64,000 nucleotides of DNA from positions 992,001 through 1,056,000 of the forward strand of contig NZ_AP025628.1 of assembly GCF_025999835.1 (NCBI RefSeq), in the 5' to 3' direction. Position 1 is the stretch's first letter, and every line of letters begins with the position of its first letter. A program made the translations under genes and the position numbers. The DNA is from Caldinitratiruptor microaerophilus. GTDB lineage: Bacteria > Bacillota > Sulfobacillia > Symbiobacteriales > ZC4RG38. Shown here piece by piece: positions 52,464 through 61,277 of this stretch. The notes beneath the pieces are model-generated. The model was not told where the DNA came from. It did not search any database and saw only the letters and a program-made list of their open reading frames with translations.

Positions 52464-53631
52464 GCCCGACCCCCTCCTTCCCGGGAACAGAAGGGTCCGT
52501 GAGGCCGGACCCGCCGCCGGGTCGGGAAGAAGTCCCCTGGGCGGACCGGGTCTCGCAGGTATTCTCGACGTACGTTTCCGTCACGGTGTAGGGGACGCTG
52601 CGGACCCGGGTCTCGTAGACCGGCACCGACACCGTGTACGGCACCTGCCGGGTTCGCGTTTCGTACGCGGTGTAGGTTTCCGTGGTCTCGTAGGGCACCT
52701 GGCGGGTGCGGGTCTCGTAGACGGGCACGACCTCGGTGTAAGGCTCCAGGTCCCGGTAGGTTCGGTAGGTGCAGCGCTTGAAGAGAGTCCCGGTGCAGAC
52801 CTTCTTCCGGCGGGTGACCTCCCGGTACCGGGTCTCCGCACGCGTCCCCACTTGCACCTGGTAGGTCTCCGTCCGGTACCGGGTGACGGTGCGGGTGCGC
52901 TGCACGGGCACCTCGTAGGTTTCCTCGCGGTAGCGGGTCTCCTCCCGGGTGTCAACCTGGACCGGGTATTCCTCATCCCGGTATCGGGTGGCCGTCCGGG
53001 TCCGCGTGACGGGACCGCACGCCGGAGCCTCGTGCCCCTCGCCCTGCGCTGTGTCCTGCCAGGGACGGAACGCCGGGGAATCGAAGTCGGTACCCGCCGC
53101 CTCCGGGGAGGCGGGCGACGGGCTGGGGCTACCGGCCTGTGCGCCTGCACCCACGGTGGCCGGCTCGACGCCGGCGTTGCCGGTGGCGGCACCGAAGGAG
53201 GGGCGGGTGCAGGCGGCGTTGCGCACGGGCGCGACGTGGTTCGACACTCCCGTCGCGGTCGCCGCCACCCGGACCCCGAGCGGCGTGCCGAGCCCGAGGA
53301 GGGCGACCGGCCTCACGTACTCCACCCGGGCCTGAACCCCTTCGCCATAGGGCTGGCGCACGGTGGTGGCGCTGAGCGCCAGGCGGCCAGGGTCCAGCCG
53401 GGCGCGGGAGAGGTACTCGCGGACCTGCGCGTCCGTGCGGGCGTCGTAGCACCCGTTCTCGCTCACGTTCTCGACCACCACCTCGGCGAGCCGCTTCAGG
53501 TGGTTCTGAAGGGCGCCGGTGCGGGCAACCTCGACGCCGCCCACGAGCGCGGTGCCGGCGACCAGTAGGCCGCCGACCAGGGCGATGGCCTCGCCCGAAC
53601 CGCGCGAGTCAAGGAGAAGCCGGAGAGGCAC
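52432..53631 (-). CDS. TadE-like membrane protein with Tyr/Thr/Arg-rich repeats
   Basis: 399 residues. The N-terminus (GSGEAIALVGGLLVAGTALV) is a TadE-like membrane helix; about 120 residues of pilin-like domain follow, with two cysteines. From about residue 210 to 360 the protein consists of repeating units built on YRTETYQVQ, YREETYEVPV, YETRTRQVPYETTETY and the like, broken once by KVCTGTLFKRCTYRTYR. Such repeats form beta-rich, sticky surfaces in other bacteria. The repeat region is unlike any standard Tad component. Confidence 0.75.
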   Translation of the reverse strand: MPLRLLLDSRGSGEAIALVGGLLVAGTALVGGVEVARTGALQNHLKRLAEVVVENVSENGCYDARTDAQVREYLSRARLDPGRLALSATTVRQPYGEGVQARVEYVRPVALLGLGTPLGVRVAATATGVSNHVAPVRNAACTRPSFGAATGNAGVEPATVGAGAQAGSPSPSPASPEAAGTDFDSPAFRPWQDTAQGEGHEAPACGPVTRTRTATRYRDEEYPVQVDTREETRYREETYEVPVQRTRTVTRYRTETYQVQVGTRAETRYREVTRRKKVCTGTLFKRCTYRTYRDLEPYTEVVPVYETRTRQVPYETTETYTAYETRTRQVPYTVSVPVYETRVRSVPYTVTETYVENTCETRSAQGTSSRPGGGSGLTDPSVPGKEGVGRDLPSVGRAG

Positions 53632-53663
53632 GCGCCTTCACCGTCCTTTCCGTTCCGAGAGGT

Positions 53664-53681
53664 CCGGGCCGTCAGGCCCGG
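53664..53681 (-). promoter_or_regulatory. Hairpin between pilin and the repeat protein
   Basis: CCGGGCC-GTCA-GGCCCGG, a 7-bp stem directly after the pilin stop. It may protect the pilin message or lower downstream expression. Confidence 0.5.
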
Positions 53682-53689
53682 CGGCGCTC

Positions 53690-53884
53690 CTACTTGATGG
53701 CCGTGATCGTGTCGATGACGCCCGTGAGCCACTGGATGACAGTGGGCAGGGCCGTGCGGCTGAAGAACGCGTAGATGCCCGCTGCGAACAGGAGTCCGGT
53801 CACGATGTAGACCAGGCTGTCGATGCCGCCTCGCTCTTCGCGGAGCAGGCGGAGCCCGAAGGTCACCAGGCGGTGGCGGATCAT
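53690..53884 (-). CDS. flp: Flp-like pilin of the second Tad cluster, lacking Glu5
   Basis: 64 residues, GGGAGGGG upstream. EERGG/IDSLVYIVTGLLFAAG has a Gly-type cleavage site and hydrophobic helix, but the mature position 5 is not Glu (I-D-S-L-V). Asp at position 2 may be the only acidic residue there. A divergent pilin; the assembly partner may differ from the first cluster. Confidence 0.75.
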   Translation of the reverse strand: MIRHRLVTFGLRLLREERGGIDSLVYIVTGLLFAAGIYAFFSRTALPTVIQWLTGVIDTITAIK

Positions 53885-53974
53885 GGTTTTCCCCTCCCGA
53901 AAGAATGTTCAGTCCAATAGGCAGGATCATCCCCGACTCCCGGAAGCCGCACCGGCACCGCAGGGTTTCGAGCC

Positions 53975-54751
53975 TCACGGCCCCGCCAGGGCATGAAGCG
54001 AAGCCAGGAGGATGGGCCCGCCGATGACCAGCGCGAGGTTGAACAGGCCGACCATGGCGATCAGGGCAAACACCGCCGGCATCCGGCGGGATGCCTCACG
54101 GATCTCCGCCTCCGCGGTCCGGCGCAGGGACTCGGAGAGGGCGGCGAAACCGGGATGCGACGGGGTACGGGCGTGAAGGGCAGCCCCGAGCCGGGCGGCC
54201 ACGGCCGCCATCTCCGGCCGGCCCGTGACCTGTCCGAGGGACTGCAAGGCCGACACGAAGTCCTGGCCGAGCGCGGCCCGGGCCAGCGTCCGGTCCACCT
54301 GGGGCCGGAGGGGACCGGAGAGGAGCGATGCGGCCCCGGCCAGGGCCTGCAGGGGCGTATCGCCGGCGGCGAGGTGGATCTCGAGCAGGTCGGCCAAGAC
54401 CGGCAGCTCCCGGAAGATCTCGACCTGCCAGCGCCGGTACTCGGCCTCCAGGGTCCAGAAGGAGACGGCGAGGACCGTCAGGGCCAGGAACAGGGCCGTG
54501 GCTCCCAGGGCGGGGAGGAGGAGCAGCGCCGTCAGGGTGCCGCCCGAGACCACGGCGGCGAAGGCGGCCGGCGGCCACCCGACGGCCTGAAGACGCACCC
54601 GCAGGGGACGAGGGAACCGTCCCGTCAGGTCGGGCGGGCGGACGCCGCGCCGGCGGGCGGGCAGGCGGCGGATGCGGAAGGGAGGCGGCTCCAGGAGGGT
54701 GCGGACCAGGGCGGCGATGCCCGCCACGAGGACGGCAACCGTCGCGATCAT
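53975..54751 (-). CDS. tadC: TadC-like pilus platform protein (second cluster)
   Basis: 258 residues. GspF-type segments WQVEIFRELPVLADLLEIHL, AAGDTPLQALAGAASLLSGP and a C-terminal membrane segment (FALIAMVGLFNLALVIGGPI). Shorter than its rightward counterpart (323), with less similarity in the N-terminal part. Its ATG overlaps the tadB stop. Confidence 0.87.
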   Translation of the reverse strand: MIATVAVLVAGIAALVRTLLEPPPFRIRRLPARRRGVRPPDLTGRFPRPLRVRLQAVGWPPAAFAAVVSGGTLTALLLLPALGATALFLALTVLAVSFWTLEAEYRRWQVEIFRELPVLADLLEIHLAAGDTPLQALAGAASLLSGPLRPQVDRTLARAALGQDFVSALQSLGQVTGRPEMAAVAARLGAALHARTPSHPGFAALSESLRRTAEAEIREASRRMPAVFALIAMVGLFNLALVIGGPILLASLHALAGP

Positions 54752-55581
54752 GACAGGGCCCTCCCCGCCCGGGACAGCAGGAACGCCGAGAGGCTCGTGA
54801 GCGCGGCGGAGACGGGCGCCAGGGCGCGGGCGGGGCCGAACAGCGTCTCCCGGAGCTCGGGCAGGGCTGCCCCTTCGACGAGAAGAAAGGCGACGGGGCC
54901 GGCGGTGAGGGCGATCGCCATCAGGTGGGCGCCCGCGACCTCGGCACGGCGGTCTGCCTCCAGCACGTGCTGTTCGTGGAGGGCGCGACCCAGGCGCCGG
55001 AACACCGGACCGACGTCCTGCGACTTGTGCTGGGCGACCTCGAGCCAGCGGGCGAAGAGGCGGACCTCCTCCCGGTCGGGCGCGGCGCCGGCGAGGGCGG
55101 CTCCCAGGGATTCGCCCGTCGCATGTCGGGCAAGCGCCTCGTGCAGGCGAACCCGGACCGGTTCCGGCGTCCGGTCGGCGACCCGAGCCAGCGCACGCAC
55201 GGGCGAACCGGCCGCTTCAAGGAAGTCGGGGAAGAGGTCGATGGCGACCCGCCACGCCCCGCGCACGCGCCGTTCCTGGACCTGCCTGAGCGACCGGAGC
55301 AGGGCCGCGCCGGCGAACCATCCGCCCGGGGCGATCGCCGCCCCGGCGAACAGGTTCTGAAAAGAGAGTGCGTACGCAGAAGCGGCCAGAACAGCGGCGA
55401 GAGCCGGGACGCCCACCGCGGAAAGGGCCGACCGCCGGGAGACCGTGCGCAGGGGCCGCCCCGGGAGGTGCCCGGGGCGCCGGGCTGCCGGCATTCGCCC
55501 GAAGACCCGCTCCGGCTTGAAGAGCAGCCGGGTGCCCGTGTACACCGCCACGAAGGTCACGGCGAGGAGAGCGAGCGTCAC
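54748..55581 (-). CDS. tadB: TadB-like pilus platform protein (second cluster)
   Basis: 277 residues from GTG 55581, which overlaps the cpaF stop (GTGA) and has GAGGAGG upstream. T2SSF-type with AWRVAIDLFPDFLEAAGSPV, RLFARWLEVAQHKSQDVGPV and C-terminal membrane helices. The longer open frame upstream runs against cpaF and is not coding. Confidence 0.87.
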   Translation of the reverse strand: MTLALLAVTFVAVYTGTRLLFKPERVFGRMPAARRPGHLPGRPLRTVSRRSALSAVGVPALAAVLAASAYALSFQNLFAGAAIAPGGWFAGAALLRSLRQVQERRVRGAWRVAIDLFPDFLEAAGSPVRALARVADRTPEPVRVRLHEALARHATGESLGAALAGAAPDREEVRLFARWLEVAQHKSQDVGPVFRRLGRALHEQHVLEADRRAEVAGAHLMAIALTAGPVAFLLVEGAALPELRETLFGPARALAPVSAALTSLSAFLLSRAGRALS

Positions 55582-56909
55582 CGGCCCACGTCCTCCTCTC
55601 CTGTGCCTCCGAACCGGTCCGGGAAGGGGTGGCCGAACTCCCACGCCCGCAGGCGCTTGGGGGCGCTCAGGTGGCGGAGGTACTCGAACTCTCCCGCCAC
55701 CCGCCCCCGCGCGTCCAGTCCGCCGTAGCGGAAGCGGATGAGGTCCCGGAACGGTTCGCCGCCGCCGAGAGGGCACACCTCGACGACCCGCACCACCTTG
55801 CGGCTGCCGTCCTGCCGGAAGCGGCGGCAGAAGATGAGGAGATCCAGCGTCTCGTGGAGCATGCGCCGGGTCTGGTCCTCGCTGAGCTGAAAGCCTGCCC
55901 GCATGAGGAGGAGGGTGAGGCGGCGAACCACGTCCTCCGGCGAGTCGCCGTGAAAGGACGTGATACCGCCCCGGAAGGCCGCACTCATGGCCTCGATGAG
56001 GTCGGCTGCCTCCTGCGGACCGCTCAGTTCGCCCAGGACGAACCGATCGGGCCGCAACTGCAGCGCCGCCCGGAAGAGTTCGTAGACGGGAACGGGATCG
56101 TGCAGGCGGTCCACGGCCTCCAGGTTGACGGTGTGGGGCAGGACGTCGTCGAAGACGAGTTCGGATGCCTGCTCGACGATCACCAGGCGCTCCTCGGGCG
56201 GGACGAAGCGCAGGAGGTTGCGGATGACCGTGGTCTTGCCGCTGCCGGTCTCGCCCAGGACGAGGATGTTCAGGCGGGCACGCACGGCCAGGGCGAAGAA
56301 GTCCAGCATGTCCGGGGTGAGGGAGCCCAGGGCCACGAGCTCCTGGGGTCCGATGGGACGCGCGGGTGTGGCGGGTTTCCGGACGGCCAGGACGAGCCCC
56401 TGGCGGGTGGCGGGGGACCGGACGATGCGGACCCGGACGCCGCCGGTCAGGGTCAGCAGTGCCAGGGGCCGGCTCTCGGTCAGTTCCCGGCCGGACTGCG
56501 CGGCGAGGCGCTGGGCCAGGTGCAGGAGTTCCGGCCCGGAGACGTCCACCGGGGCGCGCTCCAGGCGGCCGCCCCGCTCGACCCACACGGACCCCGGTCC
56601 GTTCACGAGCACCTCGGTCACGGTGGGATCGTCGACGAGGGATTGCAGCTTGCCAAAGCCCAGGACCTGGCTGGTGAGTTCCCGGGCCAGGGCGTCCCGC
56701 TCCTGCGAGGTGAGGGCCTCCGCCCGGACAGCGGCAGAGATCGCCTCCCGGAACTCCTGGGCGGCGCCCGGATCTGCCAGGGCGCGGGCCACCGTGGCGG
56801 CGTGCCGCTCGACGAGGCGCGCCGTGACGGACTTGTCCGGTGCGACCGGGAGGCCCGCTTGGTCGCGGCGGCGGCGGAGGATCTCGTCGCGCAGGTTGAC
56901 CCTAGCCAC
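55578..56909 (-). CDS. cpaF: CpaF/TadA pilus assembly ATPase (second cluster)
   Basis: 443 residues from GTG 56909. N-terminal segment LGFGKLQSLVDDPTVTEVLV, Walker A GETGSGKTTVIRNLL near residue 215, Walker B region PDRFVLGELSGPQEAADLIE and RGGITSFHGDSPEDVVR. Clear CpaF family, but the segments differ markedly from the first cluster, so the two sets are not a recent duplication. Confidence 0.92.
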   Translation of the reverse strand: MARVNLRDEILRRRRDQAGLPVAPDKSVTARLVERHAATVARALADPGAAQEFREAISAAVRAEALTSQERDALARELTSQVLGFGKLQSLVDDPTVTEVLVNGPGSVWVERGGRLERAPVDVSGPELLHLAQRLAAQSGRELTESRPLALLTLTGGVRVRIVRSPATRQGLVLAVRKPATPARPIGPQELVALGSLTPDMLDFFALAVRARLNILVLGETGSGKTTVIRNLLRFVPPEERLVIVEQASELVFDDVLPHTVNLEAVDRLHDPVPVYELFRAALQLRPDRFVLGELSGPQEAADLIEAMSAAFRGGITSFHGDSPEDVVRRLTLLLMRAGFQLSEDQTRRMLHETLDLLIFCRRFRQDGSRKVVRVVEVCPLGGGEPFRDLIRFRYGGLDARGRVAGEFEYLRHLSAPKRLRAWEFGHPFPDRFGGTGEEDVGR

Positions 56910-58350
56910 GCCCGGCCGCCCCCTGCCAGCGGAATAGACGGGCCAGGAGGCCCGGGCGAGGACTCGCCGCCGCCCCCTCCCCGCCAAGGGCGTCGGCGGC
57001 GAGGCGTGCCCAGGGATCCTCCCCCAGGCCCCGCGCGCGGGTGGCGACCGGCGTGCCCTCGTGAATGGCCCGGAGGTAGGACAGGGGCTCGGCCGGGATG
57101 ACCACCCGGGCCTGAAGGCCCAGGTACTCCTCGATCGCCTGCGGCGGGACGCCGTGACCCGCAAAGTACCGGTTGATCACGAGCCGCATGCCGTCCCGGG
57201 GGACGCCGGCCTCGGCGGCGAGGCGCAAGAACTCCCACGCGTGCTCGACGGCGACGCGGTCCTGGTCCACGACGAGATAGGTCCTCGCGGCGGTGCGCAG
57301 GGCGGCGTACGTGGTGGCCTCGTCGAGGGGGTGCGCGCAGTCCGCCACCACCACGTCCCACGCGTCCAGGCAGGCCGAGATGAGCCGGCCGGCTTCCTCT
57401 CCGTCCAGGCTGAGGAGGTCGGACGGCGCCGCGGTGAGGACGCAGAGCCCCGGCACCGACGGGACGGGGCGGGCGTGGCGGCGGACGGCCTGGGCGGTGA
57501 CGGCCTCCGCGTGCAGGGGAGCGAGGCCGCCGGATGAAGGGAGCCCGAAGTGAACGCCCAGCGCGGGGGCCCGCAGGTCGAGGTCGAGGGCGAGCACGGG
57601 GCGGCCCGTGCCGGCGATCGCGGCGGCCAGGCCGGCGGCCACGGTCGACGTGCCCACGCCGCCCTTGGGCCCCCACACGGCGCAGAGGAGCCGTGGGGAG
57701 AACGTGGACACGGATGGCGAGACGTCTGCGTCGACCTGGGGTACCCCGAAAGTGGCTCGCGGCGCGGCGGATGTCATGGGTGCACCTCCCTTCGACCGGG
57801 GAAACAGGGCATGCGCGGGGCGCAGCCGGCCGAGCACCCCCGCCAGACCCCTGCGGCCGCGCCAAACCGGTGCCTGCGGGGGCTTCCCGGCGGCCTCGGC
57901 GGGGGCAGGACGGCGATAGAGGTGGCGCACTTCCGCAGGCGACCGTGGCTCCCGGATCAGGCGCAGCAGGTCGTCCGGTCCGGGTGACCCGATGGCGAAG
58001 TCGTACACGCCTGCGTCCAGGAGCGCCTGGATGAGGGGATCGGCGCGGGGCCCTTCGGCGAGCAGGTACACGACCCGTGTCGCCGGCGCTGCCTGCCGTA
58101 CCCGGGCGAGGAAGGGGACCGGGTCACGCGGACCGGGAAGGAGTTCGTGCAGCACGAGCACGGCCGGCGGCGCCTGGCGCCGCAGGGCTGCGAGCAGGGC
58201 GTCCTGGAAGGGGAAGACCGCCGCCGGGATCTTCAGCCCGTGAAGGATGAGGTCGTCCGTCGCCGTGCCGGTCACCGGGTTGGCCGTGGCAACCCACACC
58301 TCGCTCTCCTCGCTCACCTCCCGCACCCCCCCGGCACCCGTCTGCGGCAT
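56902..58350 (-). CDS. cpaE: CpaE-like protein: receiver-like domain plus ParA/MinD ATPase
   Basis: 482 residues from ATG 58350 (GTG 58317 is an alternative with a GGGGGG-type SD). Residues 15-150 look like a degenerate receiver domain; residues 230-460 are a MinD-type ATPase whose P-loop reads GPKGGVGTSTVAAGLA. The usual Lys after Gly is replaced by Thr, as known in many CpaE/TadZ proteins, so ATP may be bound in a modified manner. A Gly/Arg-rich linker joins the two. First gene of the leftward cluster. Confidence 0.87.
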   Translation of the reverse strand: MPQTGAGGVREVSEESEVWVATANPVTGTATDDLILHGLKIPAAVFPFQDALLAALRRQAPPAVLVLHELLPGPRDPVPFLARVRQAAPATRVVYLLAEGPRADPLIQALLDAGVYDFAIGSPGPDDLLRLIREPRSPAEVRHLYRRPAPAEAAGKPPQAPVWRGRRGLAGVLGRLRPAHALFPRSKGGAPMTSAAPRATFGVPQVDADVSPSVSTFSPRLLCAVWGPKGGVGTSTVAAGLAAAIAGTGRPVLALDLDLRAPALGVHFGLPSSGGLAPLHAEAVTAQAVRRHARPVPSVPGLCVLTAAPSDLLSLDGEEAGRLISACLDAWDVVVADCAHPLDEATTYAALRTAARTYLVVDQDRVAVEHAWEFLRLAAEAGVPRDGMRLVINRYFAGHGVPPQAIEEYLGLQARVVIPAEPLSYLRAIHEGTPVATRARGLGEDPWARLAADALGGEGAAASPRPGLLARLFRWQGAAGRG

Positions 58351-58393
58351 TTGATTTCCATTTCCATATCTGGCTCACCCCGCCAGCGACCCC

Positions 58394-58422
58394 AGTTTAC
58401 TACATCCGGCCAGGCATGTCAA
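58394..58422 (-). promoter_or_regulatory. Sigma-A promoter of the leftward Tad cluster
   Basis: Read leftward: TTGACA (58422-58417), 17-bp spacer, TAAACT (58399-58394). A perfect -35 and optimal spacing, with transcription expected near 58387. Confidence 0.75.
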
Positions 58423-58440
58423 CCTCTTCCAAACACCGCG

Positions 58441-58456
58441 CGGGGCAGGGATTGCG
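58441..58456 (+). promoter_or_regulatory. Sigma-54-like promoter ahead of ptb
   Basis: CGGGGCAGGGATTGCG keeps the invariant GG at -24 and TTGC at -12 with exact spacing; four of the six -24 positions match. Consistent with BkdR control of ptb-bcd. Confidence 0.5.
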
Positions 58457-58589
58457 GTGGGCCGACGTGAATTATCGCCCTGGGGGAGCGTGCCCCGGGG
58501 CGACCGCTGGGCCGCCAGGGCGCGGGGAACCGGGAACATTACTGCCGGAGCCGCCTGAGACATCGATGTCGACACAGGGGTGGTGTTGC

Positions 58590-59483
58590 GTGCGTTCCTT
58601 CGCCGAACTCCTGGCTGCCGCGAAGGCTCGCGGGCCCCGCACGCTGGCGGTGGCGGCGGCGGCGGACCGGGAGGTGCTCGCCGCGGTCGACATGGCGCAC
58701 CGGGAAGGCCTCTGCCGGGCGGCCCTGGTGGGGGACGCCTCCCGGATCGCAGCGCTGGCCGGCGAACTCGGCGTGGACCTCGGCCCCCACCGCGTGGTGG
58801 ACGAGCCGGACGCCGAACGGGCCGCAGTCCGGGCCGTGGAACTGGTGGCCATGGGCGAGGCGGATTTCCTCATGAAGGGCATGCTGCCGACCGCCGCGCT
58901 CCTGCGGGCGGTGCTCGACAAGGAGCGGGGGCTTCGCACCGGGCAGATGCTGAGCCATGTCGGCCTCCTCGAGGTCCCCGGGTTCGGCCGGCTCCTCGGC
59001 ATCACCGACTTCGTGATGAACGTGGCCCCGGACCTCAAGGCCAAGGCGGCGATCCTGCGAAACGCGCTCGAGGTCCTGCGCCGGATCGGCCTGTCCGAGC
59101 CACGGGTCGCCGTCCTCGCCGCGGTCGAGGTGGTCAACCCCGAGATGCCGGCCACCCTGGACGGGGCCCTCCTCAGCAAGATGGCCGAGCGGGGCGAGTT
59201 CGGCCCGTGCCACGTGGACGGCCCCCTGGCCATGGACCTGGCGGTGTCGGAGGAGGCCGCGCGGCACAAGGGGGTGGGCGGGCCGGTCGCAGGCCGGGCA
59301 GACCTCCTGCTGGTCCCGGACCTGAACGCCGGCAACATCCTCTACAAGGCCCTCGTGTACCTCGCCGGGGCCCGGGTGGCCGGCGTGGTGGTGGGGGCGC
59401 GGGCGCCGGTCGTCCTGATCTCCCGTGCAGACACTGCAGAGAACAAGTTGTACTCGATCGCCCTGGGTCTGATCGCGAGCTGA
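58590..59483 (+). CDS. ptb: Phosphate butyryltransferase
   Basis: 297 residues from GTG 58590; the family has about 300. It converts butyryl- or branched acyl-CoA and phosphate to acyl phosphate. Phosphotransacetylase-like fold with LVAMGEADFLMKGMLPTAAL, LSHVGLLEVPGFGRLLGITD and LLVPDLNAGNILYKALVYLA near the C-terminus. In B. subtilis ptb is followed by bcd and buk; here bcd follows but buk does not. Confidence 0.92.
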   Translation: MRSFAELLAAAKARGPRTLAVAAAADREVLAAVDMAHREGLCRAALVGDASRIAALAGELGVDLGPHRVVDEPDAERAAVRAVELVAMGEADFLMKGMLPTAALLRAVLDKERGLRTGQMLSHVGLLEVPGFGRLLGITDFVMNVAPDLKAKAAILRNALEVLRRIGLSEPRVAVLAAVEVVNPEMPATLDGALLSKMAERGEFGPCHVDGPLAMDLAVSEEAARHKGVGGPVAGRADLLLVPDLNAGNILYKALVYLAGARVAGVVVGARAPVVLISRADTAENKLYSIALGLIAS

Positions 59484-59558
59484 GGGGCGACGGTGCCGGG
59501 AACGCCCCGTGGCCAAGCCCGTGAGACCCGATCACCGACCGAAAGGGAGGGCGCGCCG

Positions 59559-60632
59559 GTGGCGATCTTTTCCGAGGTGGCCACACACGGCCACGAGCAG
59601 GTCGTCTTCTGCCACGACAAGGTGTCCGGGCTCCGGGCCATCATCGCCATCCACGACACCACGCTGGGGCCCGCCCTCGGCGGAGCCCGGATGTGGCCCT
59701 ACCGGTCCGAGGAGGAGGCCCTCACCGACGCGCTCCGTCTGGCCCGCGGGATGACGTACAAGGCCGCGGCGATGGGGCTGGACCTCGGCGGCGGCAAGGC
59801 GGTCATCTGGGGCGATCCCCGCCGGGACAAGACGGAGGCGCTCCTGCGCGCCTTCGGACGCTTCGTGCACAGCCTTGCCGGCCGGTACATCACGGCGGAG
59901 GACGTCGGCACCACCGTGGAGGACATGGCGGTCATCCGCCGGGAGACCCCCTTCGTCGCGGGCCAGGCGGAGCTCTCCGGCGATCCCTCGCCGGTCACCG
60001 CCTTCGGCGTGTACCGCGGGATGAAGGCCGCCGCGCGCTGGGTCTGGGGCAACGAGAACCTGAAGGGGCGGACCGTGGCGGTCCAGGGCGTGGGCAAGGT
60101 GGGGTACCACCTCTGCCGGCACCTCGCCGACGAAGGCGCACGCCTCGTCGTCACCGACGTCAGCCCGGAGGCGGCTGAGCGGGCCGTCCGGGACTTCGGG
60201 GCCCGGGCGGTCCCGCCGGAGGCCATCTACGACGTGCCCTGCGACATCTACGCGCCCTGCGCGCTCGGTGCGACCCTGAACGACGACACGATCCCCCGGC
60301 TGAAGTGCCAGATCGTGGCCGGATCGGCCAACAACCAGCTGCAGGAGCCCCGGCACGCCCAGGCCCTGCAGGACCGGGGTATCCTCTACGCGCCCGATTA
60401 CGTGATCAACGGCGGCGGCCTGGTCAACGTGTCAGAGGAGTTTCATCCGTCGGGGTACAGCCGGGATCGGGCCTACGCCCGCGTCGCGACCATCTACGAC
60501 AAGCTGCTCGAGATCTTCACGATCGCCCGGGACCGCGGCATCACCACGGCCCAGGCGGCGGACGTGCTGGCCGAGGAGCGGATCGCCACGATCCACCGGC
60601 TGCGGCGCATCCACCTGCCGCGGGGGCGGTGA
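59559..60632 (+). CDS. bcd: Leucine (branched-chain amino acid) dehydrogenase
   Basis: 357 residues from GTG 59559 with AAGGGAGG upstream. It deaminates leucine, valine and isoleucine with NAD. The catalytic Lys lies in [20 protein letters not shown], and the dinucleotide fold in [20 protein letters not shown]. It lies 75 bases after ptb. The lpdV, buk and bkdAB genes usual in Bacillus are absent downstream; nudF follows. Confidence 0.94.
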   Translation: MAIFSEVATHGHEQVVFCHDKVSGLRAIIAIHDTTLGPALGGARMWPYRSEEEALTDALRLARGMTYKAAAMGLDLGGGKAVIWGDPRRDKTEALLRAFGRFVHSLAGRYITAEDVGTTVEDMAVIRRETPFVAGQAELSGDPSPVTAFGVYRGMKAAARWVWGNENLKGRTVAVQGVGKVGYHLCRHLADEGARLVVTDVSPEAAERAVRDFGARAVPPEAIYDVPCDIYAPCALGATLNDDTIPRLKCQIVAGSANNQLQEPRHAQALQDRGILYAPDYVINGGGLVNVSEEFHPSGYSRDRAYARVATIYDKLLEIFTIARDRGITTAQAADVLAEERIATIHRLRRIHLPRGR

Positions 60633-60728
60633 CCCGGCTCCGGCTGGTTCCCGGGCGCCCGTTGTGGTAGGGTGAGGAAGGACCGGCGTACCAGCCGGCG
60701 ACCTCGCTCACAGGGGGAACCTCCGCCG

Positions 60729-61277
60729 ATGCCACAGGAGCCGAACCTGACCCGGCTGTCCTCCGAGACGATGTACGAGAGCCGGGTCTTTCGCGTTCAC
60801 CGTGACCGGGTGCGCCTCCCGGGAGGTCTCACCGTCACCCGGGAGGTGGTCGAGCATCCCGGCGCGGTGGTCATGGTGCCGATCCTCGACGGCGGGCGGG
60901 TGCTCATGGTCCGCCAGTTCCGCTACGCCGCGCAGGAGACGCTGCTCGAGCTGCCTGCCGGAACGCTGAAGCGGGGGGAGGACCCGCGGGAGGCGGCGCA
61001 GCGGGAGCTGCAGGAGGAGGTCGGCTACCGCGCCGGCCGGCTCACGCACCTGACCAGCTTCTACTCCGCCCCCGGCTTCTGCACCGAGTTGCTGCACCTG
61101 TACCTGGCCGAGGAGCTGACGCCGTCGAAGCTGGACGGCGACGAGGACGAGGACATCGAGGTCGAGGTGCTTCCGATCGGGACGGCCCTGGAGCGGGCCA
61201 TCGGGGGCGGGCTGCGGGACGCCAAGACCCTCGCGGGGCTCTTCCTCGCGGCGGCGCACCTCGGGGTGCTGCGGTGA
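60729..61277 (+). CDS. nudF: ADP-ribose pyrophosphatase (Nudix)
   Basis: 182 residues. The complete Nudix box GTLKRGEDPREAAQRELQEE (continuing VGY) lies near residues 81-103, with the ADP-ribose family segment RQFRYAAQETLLELPAG before it and SFYSAPGFCTELLHLYLAE after. Hydrolyses ADP-ribose to AMP and ribose 5-phosphate. Its place before spoIIM matches Bacillus (nudF-yqkK-spoIIM). Confidence 0.92.
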   Translation: MPQEPNLTRLSSETMYESRVFRVHRDRVRLPGGLTVTREVVEHPGAVVMVPILDGGRVLMVRQFRYAAQETLLELPAGTLKRGEDPREAAQRELQEEVGYRAGRLTHLTSFYSAPGFCTELLHLYLAEELTPSKLDGDEDEDIEVEVLPIGTALERAIGGGLRDAKTLAGLFLAAAHLGVLR

